This document shows positions 24,926-33,212 of a DNA stretch of 64,000 nt, one piece after another (positions within the stretch are counted from its first letter, which is position 1; each line of letters opens with the position of its first letter). A program made the position numbers and the translations under genes. The stretch covers positions 2,046,001-2,110,000 of the forward strand of contig NZ_CP133148.1 in assembly GCF_036488675.1 (NCBI RefSeq), written 5' to 3'. The stretch comes from Sinorhizobium chiapasense. Its GTDB lineage: Bacteria; Pseudomonadota; Alphaproteobacteria; Rhizobiales; Rhizobiaceae. The notes below the pieces were generated by a model, which was given only the letters and a program-made list of their open reading frames with translations, made no database searches and was not told where the DNA came from.

Positions 24926-25537
24926 TCATCGCGGCCGGGCGCTGCCTTCATACATGAAGGTCATCGGCTTCGGCCCTTTCATATAGCCGGTCTCGACCCG
25001 GTCGACCCGAAAGCCGCCCTCCTCTATCAGCGACCGGATCGGACGGTTGAGATTGCAGCCGCCGCTGATGCGCCGCCAGATCGGGTTGAGGCAATCCTGG
25101 CACCAGCGCACACCGCGGTCGGGCGAAAGCCCGTGCTCGACGAAGAGCAGCCTGCCCCCGGACCTGAGCACGCGGCGCATTTCCGCAAGTGCTGTCGCCG
25201 CCCCGGGGATGGTGCACAGGGTCCAGGTCGTCACCACCGTGTCGACGCTCCCGTCATCGAGCGGGATCGCCTCGGCGGACGCTTCGATGAAGTTGACCGG
25301 GATCGCGGAATGCGGCACGCGGCGCGCCATGGCCGTCAGACTAGGCGAAGGCTCGAGCGCCAGGATTTCCCGGACCGCCGGGCGGTAGTGCGGCAGGTTG
25401 AGGCCGGATCCGCTGCCGATCTCCAGGACGCGCCCCTCCGCCGCACCGATCACCCGCTCGCGATAGGGAAGCAGTCGCTCGTTGCGCATGGAACAATCGC
25501 AGAGTTTCGGCAGGATGACGTCGCTGTAGATGCCCAT
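24926..25537 (-). CDS. Class I SAM-dependent methyltransferase
   Basis: 203 residues from ATG 25537, with GGGAGGAA 4 bases upstream. SAM-binding motif I is VLEIGSGSGLNLPHY (~38), motif II is LEPSPSL, and DTVVTTWTLCTIPGAATALAEMRRVLRSGGRLLFVEHG (~100-140) follows, as in UbiE/Methyltransf_11 proteins. The C-terminal WCQDCLNPIWRRISGGCNLNR is typical of the small phospholipid/thiol-like methyltransferase group. The acceptor is not known. It stands alone, and the MFS gene upstream is 142 bases away. Confidence 0.85.
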   Translation of the reverse strand: MGIYSDVILPKLCDCSMRNERLLPYRERVIGAAEGRVLEIGSGSGLNLPHYRPAVREILALEPSPSLTAMARRVPHSAIPVNFIEASAEAIPLDDGSVDTVVTTWTLCTIPGAATALAEMRRVLRSGGRLLFVEHGLSPDRGVRWCQDCLNPIWRRISGGCNLNRPIRSLIEEGGFRVDRVETGYMKGPKPMTFMYEGSARPR

Positions 25538-25679
25538 CGTTTCCTCCCCGGCCACGGGCCGCGCGTCTCGATAGATTGGATCATGTTGCAACGGAGATAA
25601 TTTGGAAAGTGGGTGGTGCCGCCTGTTAATCCGCCGTAGCGCCGCACGTCCGCAGACGCACGGCGCCATGCGGGCGCCT

Positions 25680-27005
25680 TCACCCGGCCCTTGGCTCCGC
25701 CGGCTGCCATATGCTGACCTGACGCGTCTCGGGCATCAGGATCAGTGCGAGCACGAAGCATATGGCGGGAACGACGATCGGATAGATCAGCGCGTAGCCG
25801 ATGCTGTTCGTCGCGGCGAAAGCCGCCGAGGTGACGAAGGGCACGAGGCCGCCGCCCCAGCCGTTGCCGATGTGATAGGGCACCGACACCGAGGTGTAGC
25901 GGATCCTGCCGGGGAAATATTCCGCCAGGAACGCCCCGACCGGCCCATAGACCATGCCGACGTAGCACACGAGGATGAAGATGATGAAGATCGCGGTCGG
26001 ATAGTTGATGTTGTCCGGCTGGGTCACCGTTCCGAGCCACAGATACAGCGGGTAGTAGGTGATCGCGGCGAGCAGCATGCCTCCGAGGATCACCGGCTTG
26101 CGGCCGACGATGTCGGAGAGCCACCCGAACAGGATCAGGCTCGGCGTTGCAAGGAGCAGCGCTGCGCCGACGATGTAGGACGAGCTCAGCGCATCCACCT
26201 TGGAAACCTGCTGCAGGAAATAGAGCGCCCAGAACTGGCCGCTGTACCAGACCACCCCCTGCCCGATCAGCACGATGGTGGCGATCCCGACATACTTCAT
26301 GTTGGAGCTGAGGAACGCTTCCTTCCAGGGGTTTCGGGTCGTCTGCCCCCTGGCCTTGATCTCGGCGAAGATCGGCGTCTCCCGGAGCTGGAGCCGGATG
26401 TAGATGGCGATGGCAACCAGCAGGAACGACAGCAGGAATGGTACGCGCCACGCCCACGCCTCGAAGACCTCATTGCCGAAATAGGTGCGCGTGGCGATGA
26501 CCACCGCCAGCGACACGACGATCCCGAGCGTCGGAGAGGTCTGGAGCCAGCCGGTGTAGTAGCCGCGGCTTTCATCGGGCACATGCTCGGCGACATAGGT
26601 GATGGCGCCGCCATACTCGCCGCCGAGGCACAGGCCCTGGATCATCCTGAGGCCGAAGAGCAGGAATGCGGCGGTGAGGCCGATCGCCTCATAGGTCGGG
26701 ATCAGGCCGATCGCGCCGGTACCGAGTCCCATCCCGCTCAACGTGATCAGGAACGTGTATTTGCGGCCGACCCTGTCACCCATCCAGCCGAAGAGAAACG
26801 CTCCCAGCGGACGGATCAGGAAGCCTGCGGTAAACAGCGCAATGGTGCTCAAGAGTGCGGCGACCGGATGCGATGGTTCGAAAAACTTGACCGACAGCAC
26901 CGCGGCCAGGCTGCCGAAAATATAGAAGTCATACCATTCGATGATGTTGCCCACCGACGCGGCGACAATCACGCGGCGGAAATCCGTCGGGGCCTGGATA
27001 GCCAT
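25680..27005 (-). CDS. MHS-family MFS metabolite:H+ symporter
   Basis: 441 residues from ATG 27005, with CGGAGGAAGAAAC upstream. The start VIVAASVGNIIEWYDFYIFGSLAAVLSVKFF is diagnostic of the MHS group (ProP, ShiA, KgtP). GWMGDRVGRKYTF, RMIQGLCLGGEYGGAITYVAEHVP and GWLSDIVGRKPVI are the other family marks. It would import a small organic acid or osmolyte with protons. The substrate is unknown, as no catabolic genes are adjacent. Confidence 0.88.
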   Translation of the reverse strand: MAIQAPTDFRRVIVAASVGNIIEWYDFYIFGSLAAVLSVKFFEPSHPVAALLSTIALFTAGFLIRPLGAFLFGWMGDRVGRKYTFLITLSGMGLGTGAIGLIPTYEAIGLTAAFLLFGLRMIQGLCLGGEYGGAITYVAEHVPDESRGYYTGWLQTSPTLGIVVSLAVVIATRTYFGNEVFEAWAWRVPFLLSFLLVAIAIYIRLQLRETPIFAEIKARGQTTRNPWKEAFLSSNMKYVGIATIVLIGQGVVWYSGQFWALYFLQQVSKVDALSSSYIVGAALLLATPSLILFGWLSDIVGRKPVILGGMLLAAITYYPLYLWLGTVTQPDNINYPTAIFIIFILVCYVGMVYGPVGAFLAEYFPGRIRYTSVSVPYHIGNGWGGGLVPFVTSAAFAATNSIGYALIYPIVVPAICFVLALILMPETRQVSIWQPAEPRAG

Positions 27006-27216
27006 GTTTCTTCCTCCGTTTCAACACATGGCCCCCAAAATTGTCGGGCATCCTAACACAAACCATGGGCAAGCAAAAACCGGTCTTGCTTCCGGAAAGC
27101 GGGAGAATCCAAAGTAACGGCTTGTTTCGACTTCCTGATTTCGCCGAACACAGTACCGTTACTATGAATAATTACTTCATCGATACCGGCCGGCACCGCG
27201 GCTGCCGCCGCAATTC

Positions 27217-27438
27217 TGGAGCGGGATGAGGAACGGTGTCGGCGCGGTTTTCCGCCCGCATCGCGCGTCTCAACTCATTAGAGCAATTCCAGGAAAAGTG
27301 TGTAACGGTTTTCCGTCCGGAATTGCGTAATTTCAAATAGTTAGATCATTTCACTGTTTCAGAGAAACAATGAAATGATCTAGAATCCATCACGTTTATG
27401 ATCTCAGGTCGATTCGACCTCAAGTCATCGCGGTCTAG
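27217..27438 (+). repeat. Mosaic repeat: type-D element interrupted by a type-C element
   Basis: The outer parts, GAGCGGGATGAGGAACGG...CTCATTA (27217-27280) and ATCACGTTTATGATCTCAGG...GTCTAG (27389-27438), match the intact element at 58048-58161. Between them sits a ~105 bp type-C element (27279-27383), from TAGAGCAATTCCAGG to ATGATCTAG, with its own two hairpins. The last CTAG provides the stop codon of the MFS gene at 27435. The rest of the 428-base gap (27006-27216) shows nothing recognisable. Confidence 0.8.
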
Positions 27439-28640
27439 CGTGGCGCCCTTGCCGCGAACAAAGCCGCCGCGAGCATCAGCCCCGCCGCCGCCAGCGGCAG
27501 CATGAAGAAGCCGCTTCCGGCATAGGCCGCGCCGAAGCCGATCGTGCCGGCGAAGAGGGCGAGATAGGTGACGCCGCTGTTGAGCCCCATGATGGCGCCC
27601 CGTCTTGCGGCATCGAGCGCGGTCAGCCGCATGATGAGCACGTTGAGCCCGAAGTGGTTGGCGAGCCCCCAGAGAAATACCACCGCCAGGATGGCAACGT
27701 AGGAGCCGCTCGCCGCCGCCATCGCGACGTAGACACCGGCGACGGCGAGGAAAATGAGCGGCAGCAACCTGCCCGCACCGAAGCGATCGATCAGCCGGTC
27801 GAGAAAGGCCGCGCCGCCGAAGCCGAAGCCGTAGGAGACCGCAACGAGGCCGTTGGCGCTGACAGGCAGGCCGAGCGCGGCATGGAGGTGATCGCCGATA
27901 TAGGCGTAGACACCATAGAAGGCCGCCATGAACACCGCGCAGGCGGAAAGAAGCGGCGCGACGCCGCGAACGCCGAGCGCCGCGAGCGGCGATGTCGCCC
28001 TCACCCCACCAACCTGCCTGCCCCCTGAATCGTCCGTGACTGCATCCTCCGTGCCGGCGACGAACCGGACAGCGGCGCAGGCGACAAGGGTTGCGGTGGC
28101 GACGACGATATAAACCGTCCGCCACCCGGCGAAATCGGCGATTGCCGCCGACAGCGGCACACCGGCCACCATGCTGAGCGTCCAGCCGGTCAGCACCAGG
28201 CCGATCGTCTCGCTCTCGCGCCCGGCCGGCGCGATGATCGAGGCGAGTGTATAGATGGAGGGAAGCGCGACGCCCGCGGCGATGCCGACGATGAGCTGGA
28301 AAGCGACCAGCAGCGGCAGCGCCGGCGCGGCCGCGCTGCCGCCAAGCCCGGCGGCAAGCAGGATGAGCGCCGCCGCCAGCATGCGGCGCGGGCCATGGCG
28401 GTCGATGAGGCGACCAAGGAAGACGGCGCTCGCCGCCGTGCCGAGACCGAAGGCGCCCGAAGCGGTCATCACGGCGGGCACATCCGCGCCGAGGCTCCGC
28501 GCCACTTCCGGCGCGATCGGACCGAGCGCCAGCGAGTTGGAGCCGATGACGCCAATGCATGTGGTCAGCACGAAGGCGAAGGGCGGGATGCGCGCCCTCT
28601 CCGCGGATAGGCCTGGAATGGATTGATTGAGGTTCGTCAT
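27435..28640 (-). CDS. MFS transporter (drug/arabinose efflux-like)
   Basis: 401 residues from ATG 28640. It has twelve hydrophobic segments, GRLIDRHGPRRMLAAALILL near residue 65 and LIDRFGAGRLLPLIFL near 250. PFAFVLTTCIGVIGSNSLALGPIAPEVARSLG is typical of DHA1-type exporters. It is divergent from an Lrp regulator 48 bases away, which probably controls it; amino-acid-related export is an inference. The stop TAG (27435-27437) lies inside the terminal CTAG of a repeat element, so the natural C-terminus may have been altered. Confidence 0.86.
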   Translation of the reverse strand: MTNLNQSIPGLSAERARIPPFAFVLTTCIGVIGSNSLALGPIAPEVARSLGADVPAVMTASGAFGLGTAASAVFLGRLIDRHGPRRMLAAALILLAAGLGGSAAAPALPLLVAFQLIVGIAAGVALPSIYTLASIIAPAGRESETIGLVLTGWTLSMVAGVPLSAAIADFAGWRTVYIVVATATLVACAAVRFVAGTEDAVTDDSGGRQVGGVRATSPLAALGVRGVAPLLSACAVFMAAFYGVYAYIGDHLHAALGLPVSANGLVAVSYGFGFGGAAFLDRLIDRFGAGRLLPLIFLAVAGVYVAMAAASGSYVAILAVVFLWGLANHFGLNVLIMRLTALDAARRGAIMGLNSGVTYLALFAGTIGFGAAYAGSGFFMLPLAAAGLMLAAALFAARAPR

Positions 28641-28688
28641 TGCCGCATATTTGCAGAACTGCATTCGGCAACAAGAGGCGATTTCGGA

Positions 28689-29240
28689 ATGGACCAAAAT
28701 ACAGATGACATTCGGCGGAAGCGTCGCGCCGACCGTGAACTCGACGCGATGGACCGAAAGCTGTTAGGCGTTCTGGTCGAGGACGCCACCACGAGCTACG
28801 CCGAACTCGGCGAACGCGTCGGCCTTTCGCCGCCGGCCGCGCACGAGCGCGTGAAGCGCCTCAGGCGCTCGGGCGCGATCCGGCGCGTGGCGGCTCTGGT
28901 CGATCCCGAGGCGGTGGGCAAGACGCTGCTTGCCTTCGTCCATGTCGACACGACCGGCTGGGGCAAGACGCCGGCGTTGCTTGCGATCGAGCAGCATCCT
29001 GAGGTCGAGGAGATCCACTCGGTCGCGGGCGACACCTGCATGCTGCTCAAGGTTCGGACCGAAAGCACCCACGCGCTCGAAGGGCTGCTGGCGCGCCTCT
29101 ACGACACGCCCGGAGTCAAGGCGACACGCAGCTATGTGGTGCTTTCGACCTATCTGGAGCGGCCGGTGCAGCCGGGCACGACGAGCGAATGGCCGACCCT
29201 GGTGAAAGGCCAAGAACAAGGCGTGGCTCATCAGGATTAA
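28689..29240 (+). CDS. Lrp/AsnC family transcriptional regulator
   Basis: 183 residues from ATG 28689. The helix-turn-helix is LDAMDRKLLGVLVEDATTSYAELGERVGLSPPAAHERVKRLRRSGAI (~18-64). The RAM effector domain follows (LLAFVHVDTTGWGKTPALLAIEQHPEVEEIHSVAGDTCMLLKVRTES), including the GD core that binds amino acids at the oligomer interface. It is divergent from an MFS exporter, the common arrangement for amino-acid-responsive export. A ~25-residue extension precedes the HTH. Confidence 0.9.
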   Translation: MDQNTDDIRRKRRADRELDAMDRKLLGVLVEDATTSYAELGERVGLSPPAAHERVKRLRRSGAIRRVAALVDPEAVGKTLLAFVHVDTTGWGKTPALLAIEQHPEVEEIHSVAGDTCMLLKVRTESTHALEGLLARLYDTPGVKATRSYVVLSTYLERPVQPGTTSEWPTLVKGQEQGVAHQD

Positions 29241-29278
29241 CCACCTTCCCGCGATATGCTATAGAGGCTGCAACCGAC

Positions 29279-29380
29279 TACTGCACGTTTCCTTAAATCG
29301 TGCCGGTTCGAGGACAGAAACATGCAGCAACTCAAAGTGCTACGGCGTCCCTTGCACGTCTGACTGGACGCGCGGCGCCG
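29279..29380 (-). repeat. RIME1-type repeat, copy F
   Basis: 102 bp in reverse orientation with TA at the left edge (29279-29280). Both halves are recognisable, although the CTTAAATCGTGCCGGTTCGAG hairpin has lost pairing. It ends directly at the GGGAGGTAG ribosome site of the cupin gene at 29391, so the repeat forms that gene's leader. Confidence 0.85.
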
Positions 29381-29390
29381 GGAGGTAGCC

Positions 29391-29861
29391 ATGTCGACTT
29401 TCCGAAATGCAGTTGTCTCGTTGCCTGGCAAAGAACGCATCGCAAGAACGCCTTTCGGCGCAAGGGTCGTGATCCATGTCACGGCTGCAGAGACCGGAGG
29501 CGCGTTCGCGATGTGGGAAACCTTCACGCCGCCCGGAGGGGGGCCCCACCCTCATACACACACACGCGAGACCGAGGTCTTTCGCGTCATACGCGGTCTC
29601 TATCGTTTCCAATGCGGCGACGACGAGTTCGACGCCCCTCCGGGTGCCGTCGTCGTTCTGCCACCGCATGTGCGACACGCCTGGCGAAACATAGGCGACG
29701 AGCCGGGCCAGATGTTCGGCACCGCCACGCCGGGTGGTTTCGAGCAACTGTTTATCGACATCGAGGCTTCTCGTGCAGATACCCCCGAGAAGATCGCGGT
29801 GATTGAAGCGCGTCTGGGGATCATCAACGAGATGACGCTGGCTCTCGGACTGGGAGCATGA
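29391..29861 (+). CDS. Cupin domain-containing protein
   Basis: 156 residues from ATG 29391, with GGGAGGTAG just upstream. A single cupin: MWETFTPPGGGPHPHTHTRETEVFRVIRGLYRFQCGDDEFDAPPGAVVVLPPHVRHAWRN, with His/Glu metal ligands in both motifs. There is no signal peptide, so it is cytoplasmic. It resembles quercetinase-like small cupins, but the substrate is unknown. The leader consists of RIME1 copy F. Confidence 0.83.
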   Translation: MSTFRNAVVSLPGKERIARTPFGARVVIHVTAAETGGAFAMWETFTPPGGGPHPHTHTRETEVFRVIRGLYRFQCGDDEFDAPPGAVVVLPPHVRHAWRNIGDEPGQMFGTATPGGFEQLFIDIEASRADTPEKIAVIEARLGIINEMTLALGLGA

Positions 29862-29974
29862 CCGCCTTCCCTCGCTCATCGATCTCACGGAAGCCGCGGC
29901 GTGCCGGCCGGTCCGGCGGTTGACGGCAGCAACCGCCGCGCTAACCTTTTCTGAGCCGGAGGGAGAAATAGCCG

Positions 29975-30679
29975 ATGTGCGGACGCGTCTATATCAAGAG
30001 CACGCTGGAAGGCCTGTTTCGCGCCTTCTCCTTCGCCCAGCGCGAGGCCGGCGCCGAAGCGCTGGCGAACCAGTTTCCCCGCTACAATGGCGCACCGACG
30101 CTTTTCTACCCGATCATCATCCGCGACGTGGTCCGGGATCCGGACGTTTTCGGGCCAACCTTCGTCAGTGCGCGATGGGGCCTCGTTCCCGGCTGGATGA
30201 AGCAACAGCGACCCGGCCGGCCGCCGATCAACGCGCGGCGCGAAGGCATCTCGACCAATGGCATGTTCAAGTGGGCCTATGCGAACCGCCGCTGCCTCAT
30301 TCCGATCGACGGCTTCTTCGAATGGAAGGACATCTACAGCACCGGCAAGAACAAGCAGCCATACGCGATTGCCATGCGTTCCGGCGAGCCCTTCGCGCTT
30401 GCCGGCATCTGGGAGACCTGGCGCGATCCCGAAACCGACGAGGATATTCGCACCTTCTGCGTGATCACCTGCCCGCCGAACGACATGATGGCGACGATCC
30501 ATGACCGGATGCCCGTTATCCTGCACCCGGAAGACTATGCGCGTTGGCTGTCGCCGGAGCCGGACCCTTACGACCTGATGACGCCGTTCCCGGCCGAACT
30601 GATGACCATGTGGCCGATCGACAGAAAGGTCGGGTCGCCCAAGAACGACTCCGCGGACATCCTGGATCCGGTCGATTGA
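29975..30679 (+). CDS. SOS response-associated peptidase (SRAP/HMCES/YedK family)
   Basis: 234 residues starting MCGRV, so the catalytic Cys is residue 2 after Met removal. Conserved elements are SARWGLVPGWMK (~66), INARREGI (~88), RCLIPIDGFFEWK (~106) and IHDRMPVIL (~175), the last carrying the catalytic-region His. By family knowledge it crosslinks to abasic sites in single-stranded DNA and shields them. GGAGGGAG precedes the ATG. It is a single-gene unit. Confidence 0.93.
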   Translation: MCGRVYIKSTLEGLFRAFSFAQREAGAEALANQFPRYNGAPTLFYPIIIRDVVRDPDVFGPTFVSARWGLVPGWMKQQRPGRPPINARREGISTNGMFKWAYANRRCLIPIDGFFEWKDIYSTGKNKQPYAIAMRSGEPFALAGIWETWRDPETDEDIRTFCVITCPPNDMMATIHDRMPVILHPEDYARWLSPEPDPYDLMTPFPAELMTMWPIDRKVGSPKNDSADILDPVD

Positions 30680-30960
30680 CAGGAACCATTTGGATCAAGC
30701 CAGCCAATTGCCCGGCGAGCGAATGTAAGCGGGAATGAGCAGCGGTCATGACAACAGCCGAACTTTCCGACCTCTACCGAGGCTACATTCAGTGCCTGAA
30801 CGACCAGGATTGGCCGAACCTCGGAAAGTTCGTTCATGACGACGTTCATTACAACGGCGAGCGGATCGGGCTCTCGGGCTATCGCAAGATGCTCGAAGGC
30901 GATTTCGACGCGATACCCGACCTCTATTTCGACATCGAGCTGCTGGTGTGCGAGCCGCCC

Positions 30961-31065
30961 TACAGCGCCGCGCGTCTTATCAGACGCGCAAAGGACGCTG
31001 TAGCACTTTGAATAGCTGCATGTTTTTTTCCTTAAATCGGCTGCGATTTAAGGAAACATGCAGTG
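30961..31065 (+). repeat. RIME1-type repeat, copy G (in the SnoaL-like gene)
   Basis: 105 bp, left end TA (30961), right end TG (31064-31065), with both hairpins intact. It is nearly identical to copies A, B and H, so the insertion is probably recent. It supplies the stop codon of the truncated upstream frame (TGA at 31009). Confidence 0.92.
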
Positions 31066-31097
31066 ATTGCGAGCCGCCTGCGTTTCGACTGCACGCC

Positions 31098-31202
31098 TAC
31101 AGCGCCGCGCGTCTTATCAGACGCGCAAAGGACGCTGTAGCCCTTTGAGTTGCTGCATGTTTTTATCCTTAAATCGACTACGATTTAAGGAAACATGCAG
31201 TA
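31098..31202 (+). repeat. RIME1-type repeat, copy H (in the SnoaL-like gene)
   Basis: 105 bp with TA at both ends (31098-31099 and 31201-31202). It lies 32 bases downstream of copy G, in the same orientation, inside the same gene. Excision leaving one TA restores the T-P-R-G codons of the host gene. Confidence 0.93.
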
Positions 31203-31361
31203 GAGGCATGCTGTTTGGCCTCCCCGTCAACGGCCGGAAGGTCCGGTTCGCCGAAAATGTCTTCTACGAGCTTGTGGAGGGACGGATCGAAAGGGTCTGG
31301 TCGATCATAGACAAGGGTGCGATTGAAACTCAGCTGGGGTAGTTTCCAAAGCGACGCAACC

Positions 31362-31796
31362 ATGAAGAAGAGTGATCCGATGGACGGAAAAGCAGAAGAC
31401 TCTCCCTCTCGGCTGATCGATGCCAGAATCGACGAGCTTGGCGATTGGCGGGGCGAAACGCTCGCCCGGGTTCGAGCGCTCATCCGGGAGGCCGACCCCG
31501 AAGTCATCGAAGAGTGGAAATGGCGGGGCGTTCCGGTGTGGTCGCATGCCGGCATCATCTGCACCGGCGAGACTTACAAGCAGGTGGTGAAGTTGACCTT
31601 CGCCAAGGGCGCTTCGCTGGAGGACCCCGCAAGCCTCTTCAACTCCAGCCTCGAAGGCAACACCCGGCGTGCCATCGATATCCGCGAGGGTGAAAAGATC
31701 GATGAGGAAGCGATGAAGGCACTGATCCGCGCCGCCGTGGCGCTGAACACGTCGGCCAAAGCTGCCCGTTCGCAGAAGAAACCGAAGAGCGCCTGA
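31362..31796 (+). CDS. DUF1801 domain-containing protein
   Basis: 144 residues from ATG 31362. LIDARIDELGDWRGETLARVRALIREADPEVIEEWKWRGVPVWSHAGIICTGETYKQVVKLTFAKGASLEDP is the typical DUF1801 (YdhG-like) core, and the C-terminus is Lys-rich. The fold is small and cytoplasmic with no known catalytic role. It begins 19 bases after the end of the SnoaL-like remnant. Confidence 0.83.
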   Translation: MKKSDPMDGKAEDSPSRLIDARIDELGDWRGETLARVRALIREADPEVIEEWKWRGVPVWSHAGIICTGETYKQVVKLTFAKGASLEDPASLFNSSLEGNTRRAIDIREGEKIDEEAMKALIRAAVALNTSAKAARSQKKPKSA

Positions 31797-31843
31797 TCTG
31801 TCTGGGCAGCGCAGCGCGCCGATTCCGGACGTTCGCGGCGCAT

Positions 31844-32446
31844 CTACCCGCAGATCAGGTCGATTGCCGCGCCGCTGAGCTTGTCGAGCGCATCCCGCGG
31901 CTCGCCGGCTCGCGCGCGAACGGCGAGCGAATGCATGATCGCCGAGGCCACGGATGTCAGCCCGGCGGCGTCTGCTTCCGGGTCGAGCTCGCCCTCGGCA
32001 ACTGCCTTGCGAATACGCCCCTCCAGAACGGCATTGAAAGCGGCGAGGCTCTCCTGCAGCACGCGACGAACGGCCGGCCGGTGCACGGCCTCGACCGACG
32101 CGGTTCCGATAAGCAGGCACCCGCGCGCCGCGTCCGTCGACGCCATGTATACGTCCGCCGATTTGCGCAAGACCTCTGCCAGTTCCGTCCTCAGCGGCAG
32201 CTTGCCGCTCAGGGTTTCTCTCAAGGCATCCACACCGGCGTCGCGGTAACGCTCTAGCGCCGCAATATACAGGGCCTCCTTGTCGCCGAATGCTCCGGCG
32301 AGGCTCGGACGTGTCATCTGTGTTGCCGCGCTGAGGTCGTCAAGCGATGTCGCGGCGAAACCAGCCGACCAGAAGAGATCGCTCACGCGCTCAAGTGCCT
32401 GTTCCCGATCGTATTGCACCGGCCGCCCGCGTTTTGCATTGGTCAT
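31844..32446 (-). CDS. TetR/AcrR family transcriptional regulator
   Basis: 200 residues from ATG 32446. The HTH region ERVSDLFWSAGFAATSLDDLSAATQMTRPSLAGAFGDKEALYIAALERY spans residues ~16-65, and the C-terminal half is a helical ligand domain. It is divergent from a glutathione S-transferase gene. Two near-identical 20-base sites lie in the shared promoter, one touching this start codon, so it probably represses itself and the transferase, responding to an electrophile (inference). Confidence 0.88.
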   Translation of the reverse strand: MTNAKRGRPVQYDREQALERVSDLFWSAGFAATSLDDLSAATQMTRPSLAGAFGDKEALYIAALERYRDAGVDALRETLSGKLPLRTELAEVLRKSADVYMASTDAARGCLLIGTASVEAVHRPAVRRVLQESLAAFNAVLEGRIRKAVAEGELDPEADAAGLTSVASAIMHSLAVRARAGEPRDALDKLSGAAIDLICG

Positions 32447-32507
32447 TTATATTCGAACTCGCATAAAAAGATTGACGTTACCTGAATTATATGCGAACTC
32501 GTATAAA
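32447..32507. promoter_or_regulatory. Two tandem TetR operator-like sites
   Basis: TTATATTCGAACTCGCATAAA (32447-32467) and TTATATGCGAACTCGTATAAA (32487-32507) differ at only two positions and start exactly 40 bases apart. Each is a partial palindrome with TTATA/TATAA arms. They lie between the divergent TetR and GST genes. Confidence 0.72.
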
Positions 32508-32554
32508 TGTCGAGCAGCAGTCAGGCCCGACCTATTTCGAGATCGGAGGAACCC

Positions 32555-33193
32555 ATGAAGCTCTATATCCAGCAGGCGGCCTGTTCCCTGTCGCCTCACA
32601 TCATCGCGCGGGAACTCGAACTTGATATCGAAATCATAGAGGTCGAGCGCGGAACGCAGAGGACCAGCGACGGAGAGGACTTTCTTGCCATCAACCCGAA
32701 CGGATACGTGCCGGTGCTTGTGCTGGACGACGGCGAGATCCTTACGGAAGGCCCCGCAGTCGTCCAGCACTTGGCCGACATCAAGCCGTCTGGCGACCTC
32801 GCACCGCGCGATGTCCGTGAACGCCGGCGCATCCAGTCGCTGTTGAACTTCGTGTCGAGCGAGCTCCACAAGCCGATGGTTCAGATGTTCTATCCCGATT
32901 ATGCCGCGGTGAAGGATGTGCTTCGAAAGCATGTCACGGCCCGTCTCGACTGGATATCGGCCCAGTTTGCCGGAGACTTCCTGACCGGCGACCGCTTAAG
33001 CGTCGCGGATGTCTATCTCTTCGTCTGCCTCAACTGGTCTCCGTGGCTGGACATCGATCTGTCGCGCTGGCCGGGGCTCGAAGCGTTCATGCGCCGGGTC
33101 GGCGCTCGTCCTGCGGTGCGTGAAGCGCTCCGCGCCGAACGGCTCGCCCATCGCGCCAATGGCGTGTTCTTCGCGCCGCACGCAACGGCGTGA
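32555..33193 (+). CDS. Glutathione S-transferase family protein
   Basis: 212 residues from ATG 32555, with CGGAGGA upstream. A thioredoxin-like N-domain (MKLYIQQAACSLSPHIIARELELDIEIIEVE) has the catalytic-type Cys/Ser at ~10-12, as in beta-class GSTs. NPNGYVPVLVLDDGEILTEGPAVVQHLAD carries the cis-Pro and glutathione-binding E-S/G-like segment. The helical C-domain includes LTGDRLSVADVYLFV. It probably conjugates electrophiles in the cytoplasm under control of the divergent TetR protein. Confidence 0.9.
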   Translation: MKLYIQQAACSLSPHIIARELELDIEIIEVERGTQRTSDGEDFLAINPNGYVPVLVLDDGEILTEGPAVVQHLADIKPSGDLAPRDVRERRRIQSLLNFVSSELHKPMVQMFYPDYAAVKDVLRKHVTARLDWISAQFAGDFLTGDRLSVADVYLFVCLNWSPWLDIDLSRWPGLEAFMRRVGARPAVREALRAERLAHRANGVFFAPHATA

Positions 33194-33212
33194 GGCGAAC
33201 AGGGAGGTCATG

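Larger units (their letters stand above)
30748..31342 (+). pseudogene. SnoaL-like (NTF2-fold) protein gene split by two RIME1 copies
   Basis: The N-terminal part from ATG 30748 encodes a SnoaL-like ester-cyclase-type protein up to FDIELLVCEPP (30960). A middle fragment, IASRLRFDCTP, lies at 31066-31097. The C-terminal part, RGMLFGLPVNGRKVRFAENV followed by FYELVEGRIERVWSIIDKGA and ending IETQLG, runs from 31203 to the stop at 31340. Copies G and H of the 105 bp repeat separate the three parts. Removing copy H with one TA kept gives ACG CCT AGA GGC (T-P-R-G), in frame. The first junction needs a one-base correction. Only a truncated product with the repeat-coded tail YSAARLIRRAKDAVAL can be made. 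Confidence 0.88.

Noticed and set aside
30949..31077. The direct repeat CGAGCCGCC on both sides of RIME1 copy G read as a long target duplication
   Set aside because: The right-hand copy lies in codons for A-S-R-L of the host gene and the left in C-E-P-P, both expected from the protein. Copies B and H show a TA duplication instead.
30948..31148. Short frames encoding YSAARLIRRAKDAVAL-type peptides around the RIME1 copies
   Set aside because: The peptide is simply the translation of the repeat. The same ending occurs wherever a frame runs into it, so it is not a protein family.
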